A stretch of DNA of 64,000 nt from Croceicoccus mobilis (GCF_001661965.1 NZ_LYWZ01000023.1:284279-348278), one strand, 5' to 3'. Counted from the stretch's first letter, positions 17,535 to 26,515 are shown. Numbers and translations: made by a program. Notes: generated from the sequence alone by a model not told the origin.

Positions 17535-18119
17535 TCACCGCCCCGCAGCCGGCACCCATTTCACATCGCCCTTGCCGCCATCGTTGGCCAGCCGCGCCAG
17601 CACGAAGAGCAGGTCCGAAAGCCGGTTGATCAGCTCCAGCGCCGCAGGGTTCACCTCGTCCGCTTCGGCCAAGGCCACCATCGCGCGTTCGGCGCGGCGG
17701 ACGCTGGCGCGCGCGACATGGAGGCGCGCCGCTGCCTCGCTGCCGCCGGGCAGGATGAAGCTGGTCAGCGGTTCAAGGCTCGCGGTCGCCTTGTCGATCT
17801 GGGTTTCCAGCCATGCGACCTGCGTGGGCACGATGCGCAGCACCATTTCGGATGGCGTGAAATCCGCCCCGCCCACTTCGCCCAAGGGCGTGGCGAGATC
17901 GGCGCCAAGGTCGAACAGATCGTTCTGCACCCGGCGCAGCGCATCGGCGGTATCACCCGTTTCAAGCGCGCATATGGCAAGGCCGATGGCGCTGTTTGCC
18001 TCGTCCACCGCGCCGATCGCTTCCATGCGGGCGGCGTGCTTGGGAAGGCGCGAACCGTCGACAAGGCCCGTCGTACCATCGTCACCCGTGCGGGTGTAGA
18101 TCTTGTTCAGTTTGACCAT
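17535..18119 (-). CDS. Cob(I)alamin adenosyltransferase, PduO type
   Basis: The enzyme transfers adenosyl from ATP to cob(I)alamin to make coenzyme B12. The PduO-type signatures are the N-terminal ATP-binding KIYTRTGDDGTTGLVDGSR (residues 5-23), the EAIGAVDEANSAIG helix, NDLFDLGADLATP, and the C-terminal RRAERAMVALAE...INRLSDLLFVLARLAN segment with the active-site arginine. The length (194 residues) is normal. It is nine bases downstream of the HIG1-like gene, an arrangement common in alphaproteobacteria, and the two lie downstream of gluQRS on the same strand. Confidence 0.95.
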   Translation of the reverse strand: MVKLNKIYTRTGDDGTTGLVDGSRLPKHAARMEAIGAVDEANSAIGLAICALETGDTADALRRVQNDLFDLGADLATPLGEVGGADFTPSEMVLRIVPTQVAWLETQIDKATASLEPLTSFILPGGSEAAARLHVARASVRRAERAMVALAEADEVNPAALELINRLSDLLFVLARLANDGGKGDVKWVPAAGR

Positions 18120-18128
18120 GTGGCCGGA

Positions 18129-18356
18129 TCAGCGCGCGATCAGCAGCAGCAGCGCGACCACCGCGATGGCCGCGGCCTGGTACTTGATGCGCGACATCAT
18201 CGCCTTGTTCTGGCGAAGCTGCATTTCCTTGATCCGCTCTTCCCCGCCTTCAAGGTCGAGCTTGGTCGTTTGCATGAAAGCGACAATGCCGCGCACGAGC
18301 GAGACGACGACCATGATGGCAAGGCCGATGATGACGAGAATGAGAACCGTGTACAT
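18129..18356 (-). CDS. Twin-transmembrane HIG1-domain-like protein
   Basis: The 75-residue protein has two transmembrane helices (YTVLILVIIGLAIMVVVSLV and AAAIAVVALLLLIA) joined by a charged loop with the spaced Q-R-R-Q pattern of HIG1 proteins (MQLRQNKAMMSRIKYQ). Mitochondrial HIG1 proteins are respiratory supercomplex factors; the bacterial ones are less well known. It sits between gluQRS and the cobalamin adenosyltransferase gene, with gaps of 5 and 9 bases, so the three form an operon. Confidence 0.8.
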   Translation of the reverse strand: MYTVLILVIIGLAIMVVVSLVRGIVAFMQTTKLDLEGGEERIKEMQLRQNKAMMSRIKYQAAAIAVVALLLLIAR

Positions 18357-18361
18357 GCCCT

Positions 18362-19240
18362 CTAGATAGGCATGTCCGCGTCTGAAAGCGAGTCCCCTGC
18401 CCCTTCGCCTTCCACGCCCAGATGAAGGCCATCGGGAAGCCGCCCTGCCCTGAGCGCATCGGCCAGCGCCAGTCCGTCCTCTCCCGCCAGCCGCATGTCT
18501 GCCAGCGAAGGCGAACCGCGCCGTTTCGCCAGCTTGCGCCCATCGCTTTCAAGCAGCAGCGGGTGATGGTGCCAGACCGGCACCGGCAGGCCGAGCAGTT
18601 CCTGCAAGAGCCGGTGCACATGGGTGGAGGCGAACAGGTCCATGCCGCGCGTGACGCAGCTGATGCCATCGGCGGCATCATCCAGCGTCACGGCAAGGTG
18701 ATAGCTGCCCGGCGCATCCTTGCGCCCCAGCACGACATCGCCGAACGCCTCGGGCGCGGCGACCTGAAGCCCGTGCACCTCGTCCTCCCACACCAGCGGG
18801 CCTGCGCGATAGACCGCCTCTGCCATGTCGAGCCGCCATGCGACCGGCCCGTCCACCGCGCCGTGACGACCCCGGCAGGTGCCGGGATAGACCGGCCCGT
18901 CCGGCCCGGTGCGCGTAGCCGCCGCCGCGATTTCGGCCCGGGTGCAGCGGCAGGGATAGACGAGACGTTCGCGCTTCAACCGATCCAGCGCGTCGGCATG
19001 GGCGGCGATGCGATCCGATTGCCTTATCGCTTCCCCATCCCATTGCAGGCCCAGCCAGCGCAGATCCTCCAGCGTGCTTTCCGCAAATTCGGCGCGGCTG
19101 CGAGCGCCGTCGATATCCTCGATCCGCAGGAGAAAGCGCCCGCCATCGCGCCGCGCCCGGTCATGCGCGGCGATCGCGGCATAGGCATGGCCCAGATGCA
19201 GCGGGCCATTCGGACTGGGGGCAAAACGGGTGACGGTCAT
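18362..19240 (-). CDS. gluQ: Glutamyl-queuosine tRNA(Asp) synthetase
   Basis: This glutamyl-tRNA synthetase paralogue, which lacks the anticodon-binding domain, attaches glutamate to queuosine 34 of tRNA-Asp. At 292 residues it has the expected size. The HIGH-like motif is APSPNGPLHLGHA, the zinc-site cysteines are in YPCRCTRAEI and YPGTCRG, and the KMSKS-like loop is GRKLAKRRG. The frame is open to 19408, but the ATG at 19240 starts exactly at the conserved MTVTRFAPSPNG. It leads the operon with the HIG1-like and adenosyltransferase genes. Confidence 0.93.
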   Translation of the reverse strand: MTVTRFAPSPNGPLHLGHAYAAIAAHDRARRDGGRFLLRIEDIDGARSRAEFAESTLEDLRWLGLQWDGEAIRQSDRIAAHADALDRLKRERLVYPCRCTRAEIAAAATRTGPDGPVYPGTCRGRHGAVDGPVAWRLDMAEAVYRAGPLVWEDEVHGLQVAAPEAFGDVVLGRKDAPGSYHLAVTLDDAADGISCVTRGMDLFASTHVHRLLQELLGLPVPVWHHHPLLLESDGRKLAKRRGSPSLADMRLAGEDGLALADALRAGRLPDGLHLGVEGEGAGDSLSDADMPI

Positions 19241-19562
19241 GACCGGGCCTGTCTGCCGCGCCGCTGCGCCTTGTGCAAACCTGTGTGGATAAATCCGGGA
19301 TGGGCTGGGCAAATCATGGGGGTAAACCGCGCATAACCCACCACCAATTGTGGATATTGCCCACAACAGCATCTTGACCGATCGGGCGCTCTTGGGCAGC
19401 AATTGCACTTAACATGCGTCATCATGCGGTCATCCAACCCTGCCACTCAGCGCCCGTTACCGGCGCGTTTGGCAATATGGCCGTGTGGCCAATGACCGTC
19501 GATGCGCACCGTGGGAGGGCCGTCCAAAGGCCCTTCGCTCAAAAGGAGGCGCGGCGAAGGAT
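19241..19562. other. Intergenic region with two DnaA-box-like sequences
   Basis: TGTGGATAA at 19284-19292 is an exact match to the DnaA box on the complementary strand, and TGTGGATAT at 19349-19357 differs from it by one base. The region lies between divergent gluQRS and the HNH nuclease gene. Both genes' promoters should be here. An origin is not suggested, because the typical neighbours are absent; DnaA titration or regulation is possible. Confidence 0.35.
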
Positions 19563-20171
19563 ATGTTCAGGGCGGAGCTGATCGAACGAAGAGCCAAGCT
19601 CGCCAGCATGATGGACGATCCCGTCCGCAAGCTGTCGAGTTGTCCGGCACTGGTGCTGAACGCAGATTTCACCCCGCTATCCTATTACCCCTTAAGCCTG
19701 TGGCCATGGCAGACAGCGATCAAGGCGATCTTCCTCGACAGGGTCAATGTCGTCGCCAGCTATGACCGCGAGGTGCACTCCCCCTCGCTCGATATGAAGA
19801 TCCCCAGCGTGATCGCCCTCAAGGACTTCGTGAAACCGTCCGAGTTTCCCGCCTTTACCCGCTTCAACCTGTTCCTGCGCGACCGGTTCTGCTGTCAATA
19901 TTGCGGCAGCCCCAAAACGCTGACTTTCGACCATGTCGTCCCGCGCCGCCTGGGCGGCAAAACCAGCTGGGAAAACATCGTCACCGCCTGCGCACCCTGC
20001 AATATGAAAAAGGGCGGACGAACGCCGAAACAGGCGCATATGCACCTGCATGTGACCCCGATCCGCCCGACCAGCTGGCAGCTACAGGAAAAGGGCCGGG
20101 GCTTTCCTCCCAACTATTTGCACGAAACCTGGCGCGACTGGCTCTATTGGGACATCGAATTGGAGGAATAG
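19563..20171 (+). CDS. HNH endonuclease family protein
   Basis: The core (VLNADFTPLSYYPLSLWPWQ, then AFTRFNLFLRDRFCCQYCG, FDHVVPRRLGGKTSWENIV, and CAPCNMKKGG) is an HNH nuclease domain with two CxxC zinc pairs around the DHV metal-binding histidine. The C-terminal NYLHETWRDWLYWD is the usual ending of this alphaproteobacterial subfamily. Its cellular role is not known; it is chromosomal and not obviously part of a restriction system. The frame is open from a GTG at 19485. ATG 19563 is taken here, but conserved sequence starts only around residue 25 of this version, so ATG 19608 is also possible. Confidence 0.85.
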   Translation: MFRAELIERRAKLASMMDDPVRKLSSCPALVLNADFTPLSYYPLSLWPWQTAIKAIFLDRVNVVASYDREVHSPSLDMKIPSVIALKDFVKPSEFPAFTRFNLFLRDRFCCQYCGSPKTLTFDHVVPRRLGGKTSWENIVTACAPCNMKKGGRTPKQAHMHLHVTPIRPTSWQLQEKGRGFPPNYLHETWRDWLYWDIELEE

Positions 20172-20186
20172 CGCAGGCCCCGCGCC

Positions 20187-20969
20187 CTACATCCCGTAAT
20201 CGATCCTGATCCGGACCCATTCGCCGACCATCGGGCGGCCACCGATACGCGGGGGCCGCACCTTGAACTGCCATGCCGCCGCAAGGATGGATCGGTTGAT
20301 GTTCGAGCCCACCGGATATTCGGCAATCGGAACGCAATCCTCCACCCGGTAATCGGGCACGGTCCGGCATGCGATCAGGCCCCAGCCGGGGCCGGTCGCG
20401 GTCGACAGATAGCCCCTGAGTTCGCCGTCGCGCGGTTCGCGGTACCATGATGCGGCATATAGCGGTTCGCCATTGGGGCCGGAACCTTCGACCCGGCGGC
20501 TATCGGGCGTGCGCGAACGCGGCACGGGCGGCCCCATCATCGGCCCCATCTCCGCCTGCGGCGGCTTGGGCGCGGGAGGGGGCGGAGGGGGTGGCGGCGA
20601 TGGAGCGGGGGGAGCGGCCTTTGGCACGATCGGCTTTATCGGGATCGGCGGCGGCAGGTCCTCCACCTTCGGCTCGGTCGGCTTGGGGCTGGGCGGCGGC
20701 TGTGAAGCGGGTTCGGGTTCGGATTGCGCCGGTTCCAGTTCGGGTTCGCTCGGTTGCGGCGCGGCTTTGATATTGACGCTGGTCAGGCTTTCGGGCTCGG
20801 GCGATCCGGGCAGCATCGGCGCACCCAATGTCAGCACTGCGAGGATGAACAGCGCCTCTATCGCCAGCGCGAGCACGATCCCGGCCCCGCGCTGGCCGAA
20901 TTGCGCCTTTACCCTATCAAGGCTGAAGTTCGCGCGATCTGGAAGGGACAGCGGCATAAAGCTCTGCAT
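20187..20969 (-). CDS. TonB-family energy transducer
   Basis: The protein has one N-terminal transmembrane helix (GIVLALAIEALFILAVLTLGA), a long periplasmic linker of Pro-Glu-Pro and poly-proline runs, and a C-terminal domain ending in NRSILAAAWQFKVRPPRIGG and WVRIRIDYGM, as in TonB-like proteins. It would couple the ExbB/ExbD proton motor to outer-membrane receptors such as the two encoded at 33897 and 53033. The frame extends to 21236; ATG 20969, ATG 20957 and ATG 21065 are all possible starts. No exbB/exbD genes are nearby. It converges on the HNH gene. Confidence 0.8.
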   Translation of the reverse strand: MQSFMPLSLPDRANFSLDRVKAQFGQRGAGIVLALAIEALFILAVLTLGAPMLPGSPEPESLTSVNIKAAPQPSEPELEPAQSEPEPASQPPPSPKPTEPKVEDLPPPIPIKPIVPKAAPPAPSPPPPPPPPAPKPPQAEMGPMMGPPVPRSRTPDSRRVEGSGPNGEPLYAASWYREPRDGELRGYLSTATGPGWGLIACRTVPDYRVEDCVPIAEYPVGSNINRSILAAAWQFKVRPPRIGGRPMVGEWVRIRIDYGM

Positions 20970-21411
20970 ATGGCGGGGGGACACGCGGCGGCGCGAAAAT
21001 CTTACCGCAACTGCGATAAGGCCGCACACGGCGGTGGGCAAGGGCGATCGCGTGTCAGTCTGCATCAGGGCCTCGCCCTGCAATCGCGACGGGCAATTGC
21101 TCCGGACCCGCCTCAGTCCGCAATCAGCGCCGCGCGAGGGCCCAGATGTCGTGAACGGCTGTCTAAGCGACAATGCCGGCGCGAAGGATACGGCACAATT
21201 GATTGAACGAGCGGGGCGGCGCTCTGCGCTGGTCAAGGGCGATATCGCCTAATCGGAAACTGCCCGAAGGCTGGTCGAGGTGGCCGTTTCAGGCAACTTC
21301 AGCCAGCCCGCGGATTGGCGGAATTTGCCTGCATGGCGGATCGCGTTCGATCGTTTTCGCGAGATAGGGCGGTCGCGAAGCTGCCGCGATCGCCCCTGAT
21401 TTCGCCTCGGT
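20970..21411. other. Gene-poor stretch with a palindrome and a hairpin
   Basis: No convincing gene is seen between the TonB-like gene and the acyl-CoA dehydrogenase gene. GGCGATATCGCC (21239-21250) is a perfect palindrome. An 11-base-pair hairpin with one wobble (21367-21377 with 21385-21395) lies 17 bases past the acyl-CoA dehydrogenase stop and may help to terminate it. Confidence 0.4.
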
Positions 21412-23160
21412 TCAGAACGCCTCGGCGTCCATCGCCATGATCGGCCCTTCCCCTTCGGAAATGCTGGCAGCCAGACCCTCCGTCTGCGGCAGGACGCGGG
21501 TCGCGAAGTAATGTGCCATCTCGACTTTCGATTTATGGAAAAGCGTATCGCCGCCAGCAGCGGCTGCGGCCATGCGCGTCCACATCCAGCCAAAGGATAC
21601 GAGCGCGAACAGCCGCAGGTAATCATGTGCGGCAGCGCCCAGCGCATTGACCTCTGCGCCCTGCAATCCGGCGGTCGCTTCACGAAGAAGGCCCAGCGCC
21701 GTTGCCGTGCGCTGCGCGACCGGTGCGGCAGCATCGGTCTGCGCATCCGCCTCAAGATCGGCAGCGATGAGATCGAAGAACTCCTCGGCCACCTTGCCGC
21801 CTGCCATCGAAAGCTTGCGTCCGACGAGGTCCATGGCCTGCACGCCATTGGTCCCTTCATAGATCTGGGCGATCCGCGCATCGCGGACATATTGCTCCAT
21901 ACCCCATTCGCGGATGTAGCCGTGCCCGCCAAAAACCTGCTGGGCCTCGACCGCGCCTTCGAATCCGAAATCGGTAAAGGCCGCCTTGACGACCGGGGTC
22001 AGCAGCGCGACCAGACCGTCGGCCTTTGCCCTTTCCTGCGGATCGGCATGGCCATGCGCGCGATCAAGCTGCAACGCGGTCCAGCCAGCCAGAGCGCGGC
22101 CCGCTTCGACAAAGGCGCGCACGTTCAGCAACATGCGGCGAACATCGGCATGTTCGATGATCGCAACCGGGCTGCGCGCGCCATCGGCGCTACGCCCCTG
22201 AAGCCGTTCGCGCGCATAGGCGGCGGCCTGCTGATACGCGGCCCCCGCAATGCCCAGCCCCTGGATGCCGACCATCAGCCGTTCGGCGTTCATCATCGTG
22301 AACATTGCCGCCAGCCCGCGATGCGGTTCGCCCACCAGCCATCCGGTGGCTTCATCGTAATTCATCACGCAGGTGGGCTGCGCGTGAATGCCCATCTTCT
22401 TTTCCAGCGCGCCGACCGACATGGTGTTGCGGATCGTGAATTCGCCATCGGCATCGGGCAGGAACTTGGGCACCAAGAACAGGCTGATCCCCTTCACCCC
22501 CGCCGGCGCATCGGGAAGCCGCGCCAGCACGAGGTGGACGATATTGCCGCCAAAATCATGATCGCCCGAGGAGATGAATATCTTTTGCCCGGTCACGGCA
22601 AAGCTGCCGTCGCCCGCATCGACCGCCTTGGTCTTGAGCAGGGCAAGATCGGTCCCCGCACCGCTTTCGGTCAGCGCCATGGCGCCGGTCCATTCGCCGC
22701 TCACCATCCGGGGAAGATAGGTCGCCTTCAATTCCTCGGTCGCGTGGTCGGCGATCGCTTCGGCTGCGCCGCGCGTCAATCCGGGGAACAGGCCGAAGGA
22801 CAGGTTCGCCGCCGACATCATCTCGTCAAGCCAAAGCTGCAGGATGAACGGCAGGCCCTGCCCGCCCCATTCGGGATCGCCTGAAAGCGCCGCCCAGCCG
22901 CCTGCCACGAATTCGCGGTAGGCATCGGCAAATCCCGGCGGCGTCCGCACCGCGCCATCGACCAGGCGGCTGCCCTCCTCGTCGCCTTCGCGGTTGATGG
23001 GGGCAAGCGTTTGCGCGCACAGCTTGCCCGCTTCTTCCAGCACGGCGGCGGCAAGATCTGCGTCAATGTCCTTGCCCATATCCGCCATGGCCGCCTCGAA
23101 ATCGAGAACGTCGTTCAGCAGGAAACGATAATCTTCAACGGGCGGCGTATATTCGATCAT
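21412..23160 (-). CDS. Acyl-CoA dehydrogenase with C-terminal extension (DmdC/FadE-like)
   Basis: The 582-residue flavoenzyme oxidises an acyl-CoA to the 2-enoyl-CoA. It shows the N-terminal extension of the large family, MALTESGAGTDLALLKTKA and GQKIFISSGDHD (FAD/substrate binding), QQVFGGHGYIREWGMEQYVRD, and the catalytic glutamate in IAQIYEGTNGVQAMDL. It ends in a DUF-type C-terminal domain of about 120 residues. The organisation is that of methylmercaptopropionyl-CoA dehydrogenase-like enzymes, but many paralogues act on other acyl-CoAs. A tetR gene lies 100 bases upstream on the same strand and probably regulates it. Confidence 0.93.
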   Translation of the reverse strand: MIEYTPPVEDYRFLLNDVLDFEAAMADMGKDIDADLAAAVLEEAGKLCAQTLAPINREGDEEGSRLVDGAVRTPPGFADAYREFVAGGWAALSGDPEWGGQGLPFILQLWLDEMMSAANLSFGLFPGLTRGAAEAIADHATEELKATYLPRMVSGEWTGAMALTESGAGTDLALLKTKAVDAGDGSFAVTGQKIFISSGDHDFGGNIVHLVLARLPDAPAGVKGISLFLVPKFLPDADGEFTIRNTMSVGALEKKMGIHAQPTCVMNYDEATGWLVGEPHRGLAAMFTMMNAERLMVGIQGLGIAGAAYQQAAAYARERLQGRSADGARSPVAIIEHADVRRMLLNVRAFVEAGRALAGWTALQLDRAHGHADPQERAKADGLVALLTPVVKAAFTDFGFEGAVEAQQVFGGHGYIREWGMEQYVRDARIAQIYEGTNGVQAMDLVGRKLSMAGGKVAEEFFDLIAADLEADAQTDAAAPVAQRTATALGLLREATAGLQGAEVNALGAAAHDYLRLFALVSFGWMWTRMAAAAAGGDTLFHKSKVEMAHYFATRVLPQTEGLAASISEGEGPIMAMDAEAF

Positions 23161-23259
23161 GCACTCTCTCCGGACCAGCGGCCGAAGCAGCTACACCAAA
23201 CGACTGTTACAATCAATATGCCACTGCAGCCATGCAGGTGTATTGCCACTTGGCCTGCG

Positions 23260-23874
23260 TCACTCGTGCCGGAAGATGCCGACGATCTGGGCGGCGATTT
23301 CCGCCGGTTCCAGCCTGCCGGGGCGGAACCAGTCGCTGGCGGAATTCAATTGGGAAAGCAGAAGGTTGCGATAGACCGAGCGATCAAACTCGGCCGGCAA
23401 TGGCAAGTCGTCGACCAGCGATCGGAACACATCCTCGAACGCGTCGCGGCGCGCGATCAGCGCGCTGCGGATCTCGTCAGGCACTTCGCGAAAATCGTTC
23501 ATCAGCGGCATCGTCAGGGAATCGGGCGCCAGCTGGATTTCCAGCATGGTCGCGCAGGCCGCCTCAAGTCTTTGCCATGCCCCCTCGGCTGCGCCGACAG
23601 CTTCTTCGATCCGCACCTGCGCAGCGCCAAGCGCGGCATTGTGCAGTTCGAGGAACAGCGCATCCTTCGATTTGATGTGATGATAGAGCGAACCGCCAAA
23701 GACACCGGCCTTCGCCCCGATATCGCGGAGCGACGTGCCCCGATATCCCTTGAGCGCGAATAGCTGCGCCGCGATTTCGAGAATCTCCCGCTTGCGCGGG
23801 CTGATATCCCCATCAAAAATGGCTTTGGACGCGGCGCCATGCGGTTCGGGGTTCGACTTTTCAGATGTATTCAT
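23260..23874 (-). CDS. TetR-family transcriptional regulator
   Basis: The N-terminal helix-turn-helix domain is clear (REILEIAAQLFALKGYRGTS, then LRDIGAKAGVFGGSLYHHIK, SKDALFLEL), followed by a helical ligand-binding domain of about 140 residues. The protein is about 204 residues long. A GTG at 23880 is two codons ahead of the ATG used here. Its place directly upstream of the acyl-CoA dehydrogenase gene on the same strand suggests that it controls that gene, with an acyl-CoA or fatty acid as ligand (inference). Confidence 0.93.
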   Translation of the reverse strand: MNTSEKSNPEPHGAASKAIFDGDISPRKREILEIAAQLFALKGYRGTSLRDIGAKAGVFGGSLYHHIKSKDALFLELHNAALGAAQVRIEEAVGAAEGAWQRLEAACATMLEIQLAPDSLTMPLMNDFREVPDEIRSALIARRDAFEDVFRSLVDDLPLPAEFDRSVYRNLLLSQLNSASDWFRPGRLEPAEIAAQIVGIFRHE

Positions 23875-23994
23875 GGGCACCGGGTTTAGCGGGTTTTGCC
23901 GGGCATGCGATAGCGTTCCGCACCCGCCTGCGCTTTGCGTGCAGCACGCATTAGCTCAACCGCACCGGCGCTGCCCCGCGCCCGTTCGCGCTTT

Positions 23995-24670
23995 TCAGGC
24001 GAGGATGGTCATCGGGTTTTCGACCAGCGCCTTGAACTCTGTCATGAACCGGGCGGCCAGCCCCCCGTCGATGGCGCGATGGTCGAAGCTGGCGGCGACG
24101 CCCATGATCAAGGCCTGCGGCGGATTGATCACCGGCACCATCCCGTCAATGCCGGACATGCCGAGGTTAAACAGGGAAACCGTGCCGCCCGAATAGTCTT
24201 CGGGGGCAAGCCTGCCTTTGCGCGCTTTCTCGGCCTGTATCTTCGCCTCTGCCGCGATCGCCGTCAGCGATCTGGCCGCAACATCGCGCACCACGGGCGT
24301 GACCAGTCCGCCATCGACCGCCACAGGCTCCACCTCGTGCAGCGGGCTTCCACCGGCGCTGCCCCCGGCGTTGTTGAACGCCAGATCGATCGTGCCATAA
24401 ATCTCGCGCGTCTTCGCCACTGCCTCGGCGACCGATGCAGCGTCGGTGACATCGCAGGCGACCGCGCTTGCGTCCAGATCCTGCGAACGCAGCTCTTCGA
24501 TCAACTCGTCCAGCTTTTCGCGCCTTCGCGCCGCAGCGACTACCTTGGCTCCTTCTGCTGCAAACAACCGAGCCGCACCGATACCGCTCGACGCACCGGT
24601 GATGAGCACGGTCTTGCCCGCCAGACGGTCGTAATGTTTCTCCAGCTTCGGGGGGGCTTTTATAGGTCAT
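23995..24670 (-). pseudogene. Decayed chimera: short-chain dehydrogenase N-half joined to 2-oxo-acid dehydrogenase E2 C-terminus
   Basis: An ATG at 24670 with a GAGAGAG ribosome site starts MTYKSPP, then the frame shifts at a run of seven G on the plus strand (24650-24656). One G fewer would give KLEKHYDRLAGKTVLITGAS, a normal SDR start. The SDR part (GASSGIG with two residues missing after it, CDVTDAASV, IDLAFNNAGG) stops near position 24330 and continues in frame as the catalytic domain of dihydrolipoamide acyltransferase: DGGLVTPVVRD, SGGTVSLFNLGMSGIDGMVP, INPPQALIMGV, DHRAIDGGLAARF. About 24 residues that normally separate GVGAG from VDHR are absent. Two deletions, a frameshift and a fusion make a functional product unlikely. 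Confidence 0.75.
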
Positions 24671-25413
24671 GCTCTCTCTCCATCCTGCGGTGTGCGCACC
24701 GTCAAAATTCAGAAGCGCGGCATACACGGCGTCTGCCTGGTGCCACCACGCGCGATGGCACGGTGTCAGCCTAGCGCCGCTCTGGCCCCGCACCTCTCAC
24801 ATGGAAGACAAACGCGGCCGAACCCTTCCGGCTCGATCAAAGTCCGGACAATCGAAAGCGAACCGATATGTCTTCTCCGGGAGTGGAAACCGATCAATTG
24901 GTTAAGCACAACGGTCCGCCCTCAGGAGATTTGGCATAGAGCTCGTCCCTCGTTTGATGAGTGCTGCCTAGTCTAGAGATGTAATTTCAAGCGACTTCCT
25001 CGCGCCGCGCCGCCCAGCACGGCCAATGCGCCATCATAGTCGAGCGCAAATAGCCACGCCGGGAACAGCGAGGTGCGCAATATTATTGGAGTGAGTGAGG
25101 GAGTTGCTGGTTGCGGGGGTGCGATTTGACCGCTGTAGAACACAGCTTCGATTATGACGGTATCAGCCTGGTTGGAGACAGGTAGCTTTCGAGCAATTTT
25201 CGTCGATAGAATACGATCGCTTCAGCTAACCGATTCTCGCATGACGCAAGCTCATCGATCAAGATCCGACTGAGGTGGCAGGAAGTTCAGGCTCATACGA
25301 CATTGTTGGCCTTTATCGGTAATGCTCCGAACGCTCACCTTATGTCTTGGCACGCGCTTGGCCTGAAAAACGCTCTCATGCTAGATGCCCGCAGCGCACG
25401 ATTTTTTCGAAAG
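24671..25413. other. About 740 bases without a credible gene
   Basis: This stretch between the chimeric pseudogene and lysR is less GC-rich than its surroundings. No frame with a start codon and coding character spans it. Short open stretches on the minus strand (25000-25300) look like worn coding sequence but match nothing I recognise. It probably includes decayed sequence and the lysR promoter. Confidence 0.5.
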
Positions 25414-25432
25414 CATTGCGCTCAAAGCATCA
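25414..25432 (+). promoter_or_regulatory. Degenerate LysR-type site upstream of lysR
   Basis: CATTGC-N7-GCATCA keeps the TTGC-N7-GCA core of the four better sites at 26386, 30366, 36363 and 38278. It lies 26 bases before the lysR ATG, which would fit autoregulation. Confidence 0.35.
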
Positions 25433-25457
25433 CAGTCACGCCAGCTGGACCAAGGCA

Positions 25458-26372
25458 ATGTCGGAAACCGGACTAAACTATCTCCTTGCCGCCCTCAACG
25501 CAGGCTCGATGCGCGCTGCCGCCGACAAGCTCAACGTTGCCGCCTCTTCCATCAGCCGCCAGATCGCGCAGCTTGAACAGGTCTATGGCATGCCGCTGAT
25601 CGAGAAGGCGCGCCGCGGAGTTCAGCTTACCGAAGCGGGCCGGATCGTCATCGACCATTACCGCGACGAACTGGCCAATCGCGAGGCGCTGTCGGCCCGG
25701 CTGGAGGAATTGCGTTCGGTCCGGTCGGGACGCGTGGTCATCGCCGCTGGCGAAGGGTTTCTCGGCGATAGCTTCATGGAACTGATCCAGCGCTTCAACG
25801 ACGGCAATCCGGATATCCGGGTCGAGATCCAGATCGGAAGCTCAGTGGACGTGACCCATATGATCGTCGACGACGAGGCGCATCTTGGCCTCGTATTCAA
25901 CACCGCGCCCGACCCGAAAGTTCGCGTGCGCGCCTCGATCGCGCAGCCGCTGATGGCGATCATGCGGCCCGATCACCCGCTTGCGTCGCTTTCCAGCGTG
26001 TCGATCGCCGAACTGGCGCAGCACCAGCTTTGCCTTGCGCCGCGCAATTTCCGCCTTGCCCAGATCCTGGCCGCGGCAGAGCAGCAGGCGGGCCATTTCC
26101 TCGAACCCTCGATCATGACCAATTCGATCTATGTCATGCGCGAGGCCGTTCGGTCTGGCACCGCGATATCCATCCTGCCGCGCGTCACCGTCTGGTCCGA
26201 ATTGCAGCGCGGCGAATTCATCAGCATCCCGGTCGCGAACAGCGCGATGGAAACGACCACGCTCAGCCTGATCCTGCGCGCAGGGCGCCAGCTGGAAGGC
26301 GCGCCCGTGCGCATGCTGACCCAGCTTGAGGCGCAGATGCGCCAATGGGGCAAGACCGCGACGCAGGGGTAA
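25458..26372 (+). CDS. LysR-family transcriptional regulator
   Basis: The N-terminal winged helix-turn-helix is typical (LNYLLAALNAGSMRAAADKL, SSISRQIAQLEQVYGMPLIE, LTEAGRIVIDHY), followed by a periplasmic-binding-protein-like effector domain (GFLGDSFMELIQRF, ADELGLVFN-like LGLVFNTAP, GTAISILPR). The protein has 304 residues, normal for LysR. The frame is open from TTG 25347, but the ATG at 25458 places the helix-turn-helix at the usual position. Palindromes with a T-N11-A core lie before each of the four transcription units around it, so it is the likely activator of the dehydrogenase, VOC-RidA, receptor and peptidase genes. Confidence 0.93.
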   Translation: MSETGLNYLLAALNAGSMRAAADKLNVAASSISRQIAQLEQVYGMPLIEKARRGVQLTEAGRIVIDHYRDELANREALSARLEELRSVRSGRVVIAAGEGFLGDSFMELIQRFNDGNPDIRVEIQIGSSVDVTHMIVDDEAHLGLVFNTAPDPKVRVRASIAQPLMAIMRPDHPLASLSSVSIAELAQHQLCLAPRNFRLAQILAAAEQQAGHFLEPSIMTNSIYVMREAVRSGTAISILPRVTVWSELQRGEFISIPVANSAMETTTLSLILRAGRQLEGAPVRMLTQLEAQMRQWGKTATQG

Positions 26373-26385
26373 GCGCCCAGCAGGG

Positions 26386-26404
26386 CGTTGCTTTTGGCGC
26401 AACG
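26386..26404 (+). promoter_or_regulatory. LysR-type operator upstream of the DHDPS-family gene
   Basis: CGTTGC-TTTTGGC-GCAACG, a perfect 6-base inverted repeat with a 7-base centre, ends 112 bases before the ATG at 26516. The TGC-N7-GCA part is an exact T-N11-A box. Reading of the minus strand at 38278-38296 gives almost the same sequence. Confidence 0.7.
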
Positions 26405-26515
26405 AAATTGCCGCTTGCCGCACGTTGTTGATCATCAAACGCTCTGCCACTCCCCATGACAGGGATGGCGGCGACCGATGTTTCCGCCCGATTTCATATC
26501 GAGAGCGGAGATTTC

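Noticed and set aside
19284..19357. Replication origin
   Set aside because: Only two DnaA-like boxes, no A+T-rich unwinding region and no origin-type neighbours (hemE, dnaA, gidA, parAB).
20187..21236. TonB-like protein starting at 21236
   Set aside because: The first 89 residues of that frame lack coding character and would put the transmembrane anchor far from the N-terminus.
24671..25300. Short minus-strand open stretches, for example one reading LFPAWLFALDYDGALAVLGG near 25050
   Set aside because: They look somewhat protein-like but are interrupted by stops, have no start and no recognised family, so at most they are traces of decayed genes.
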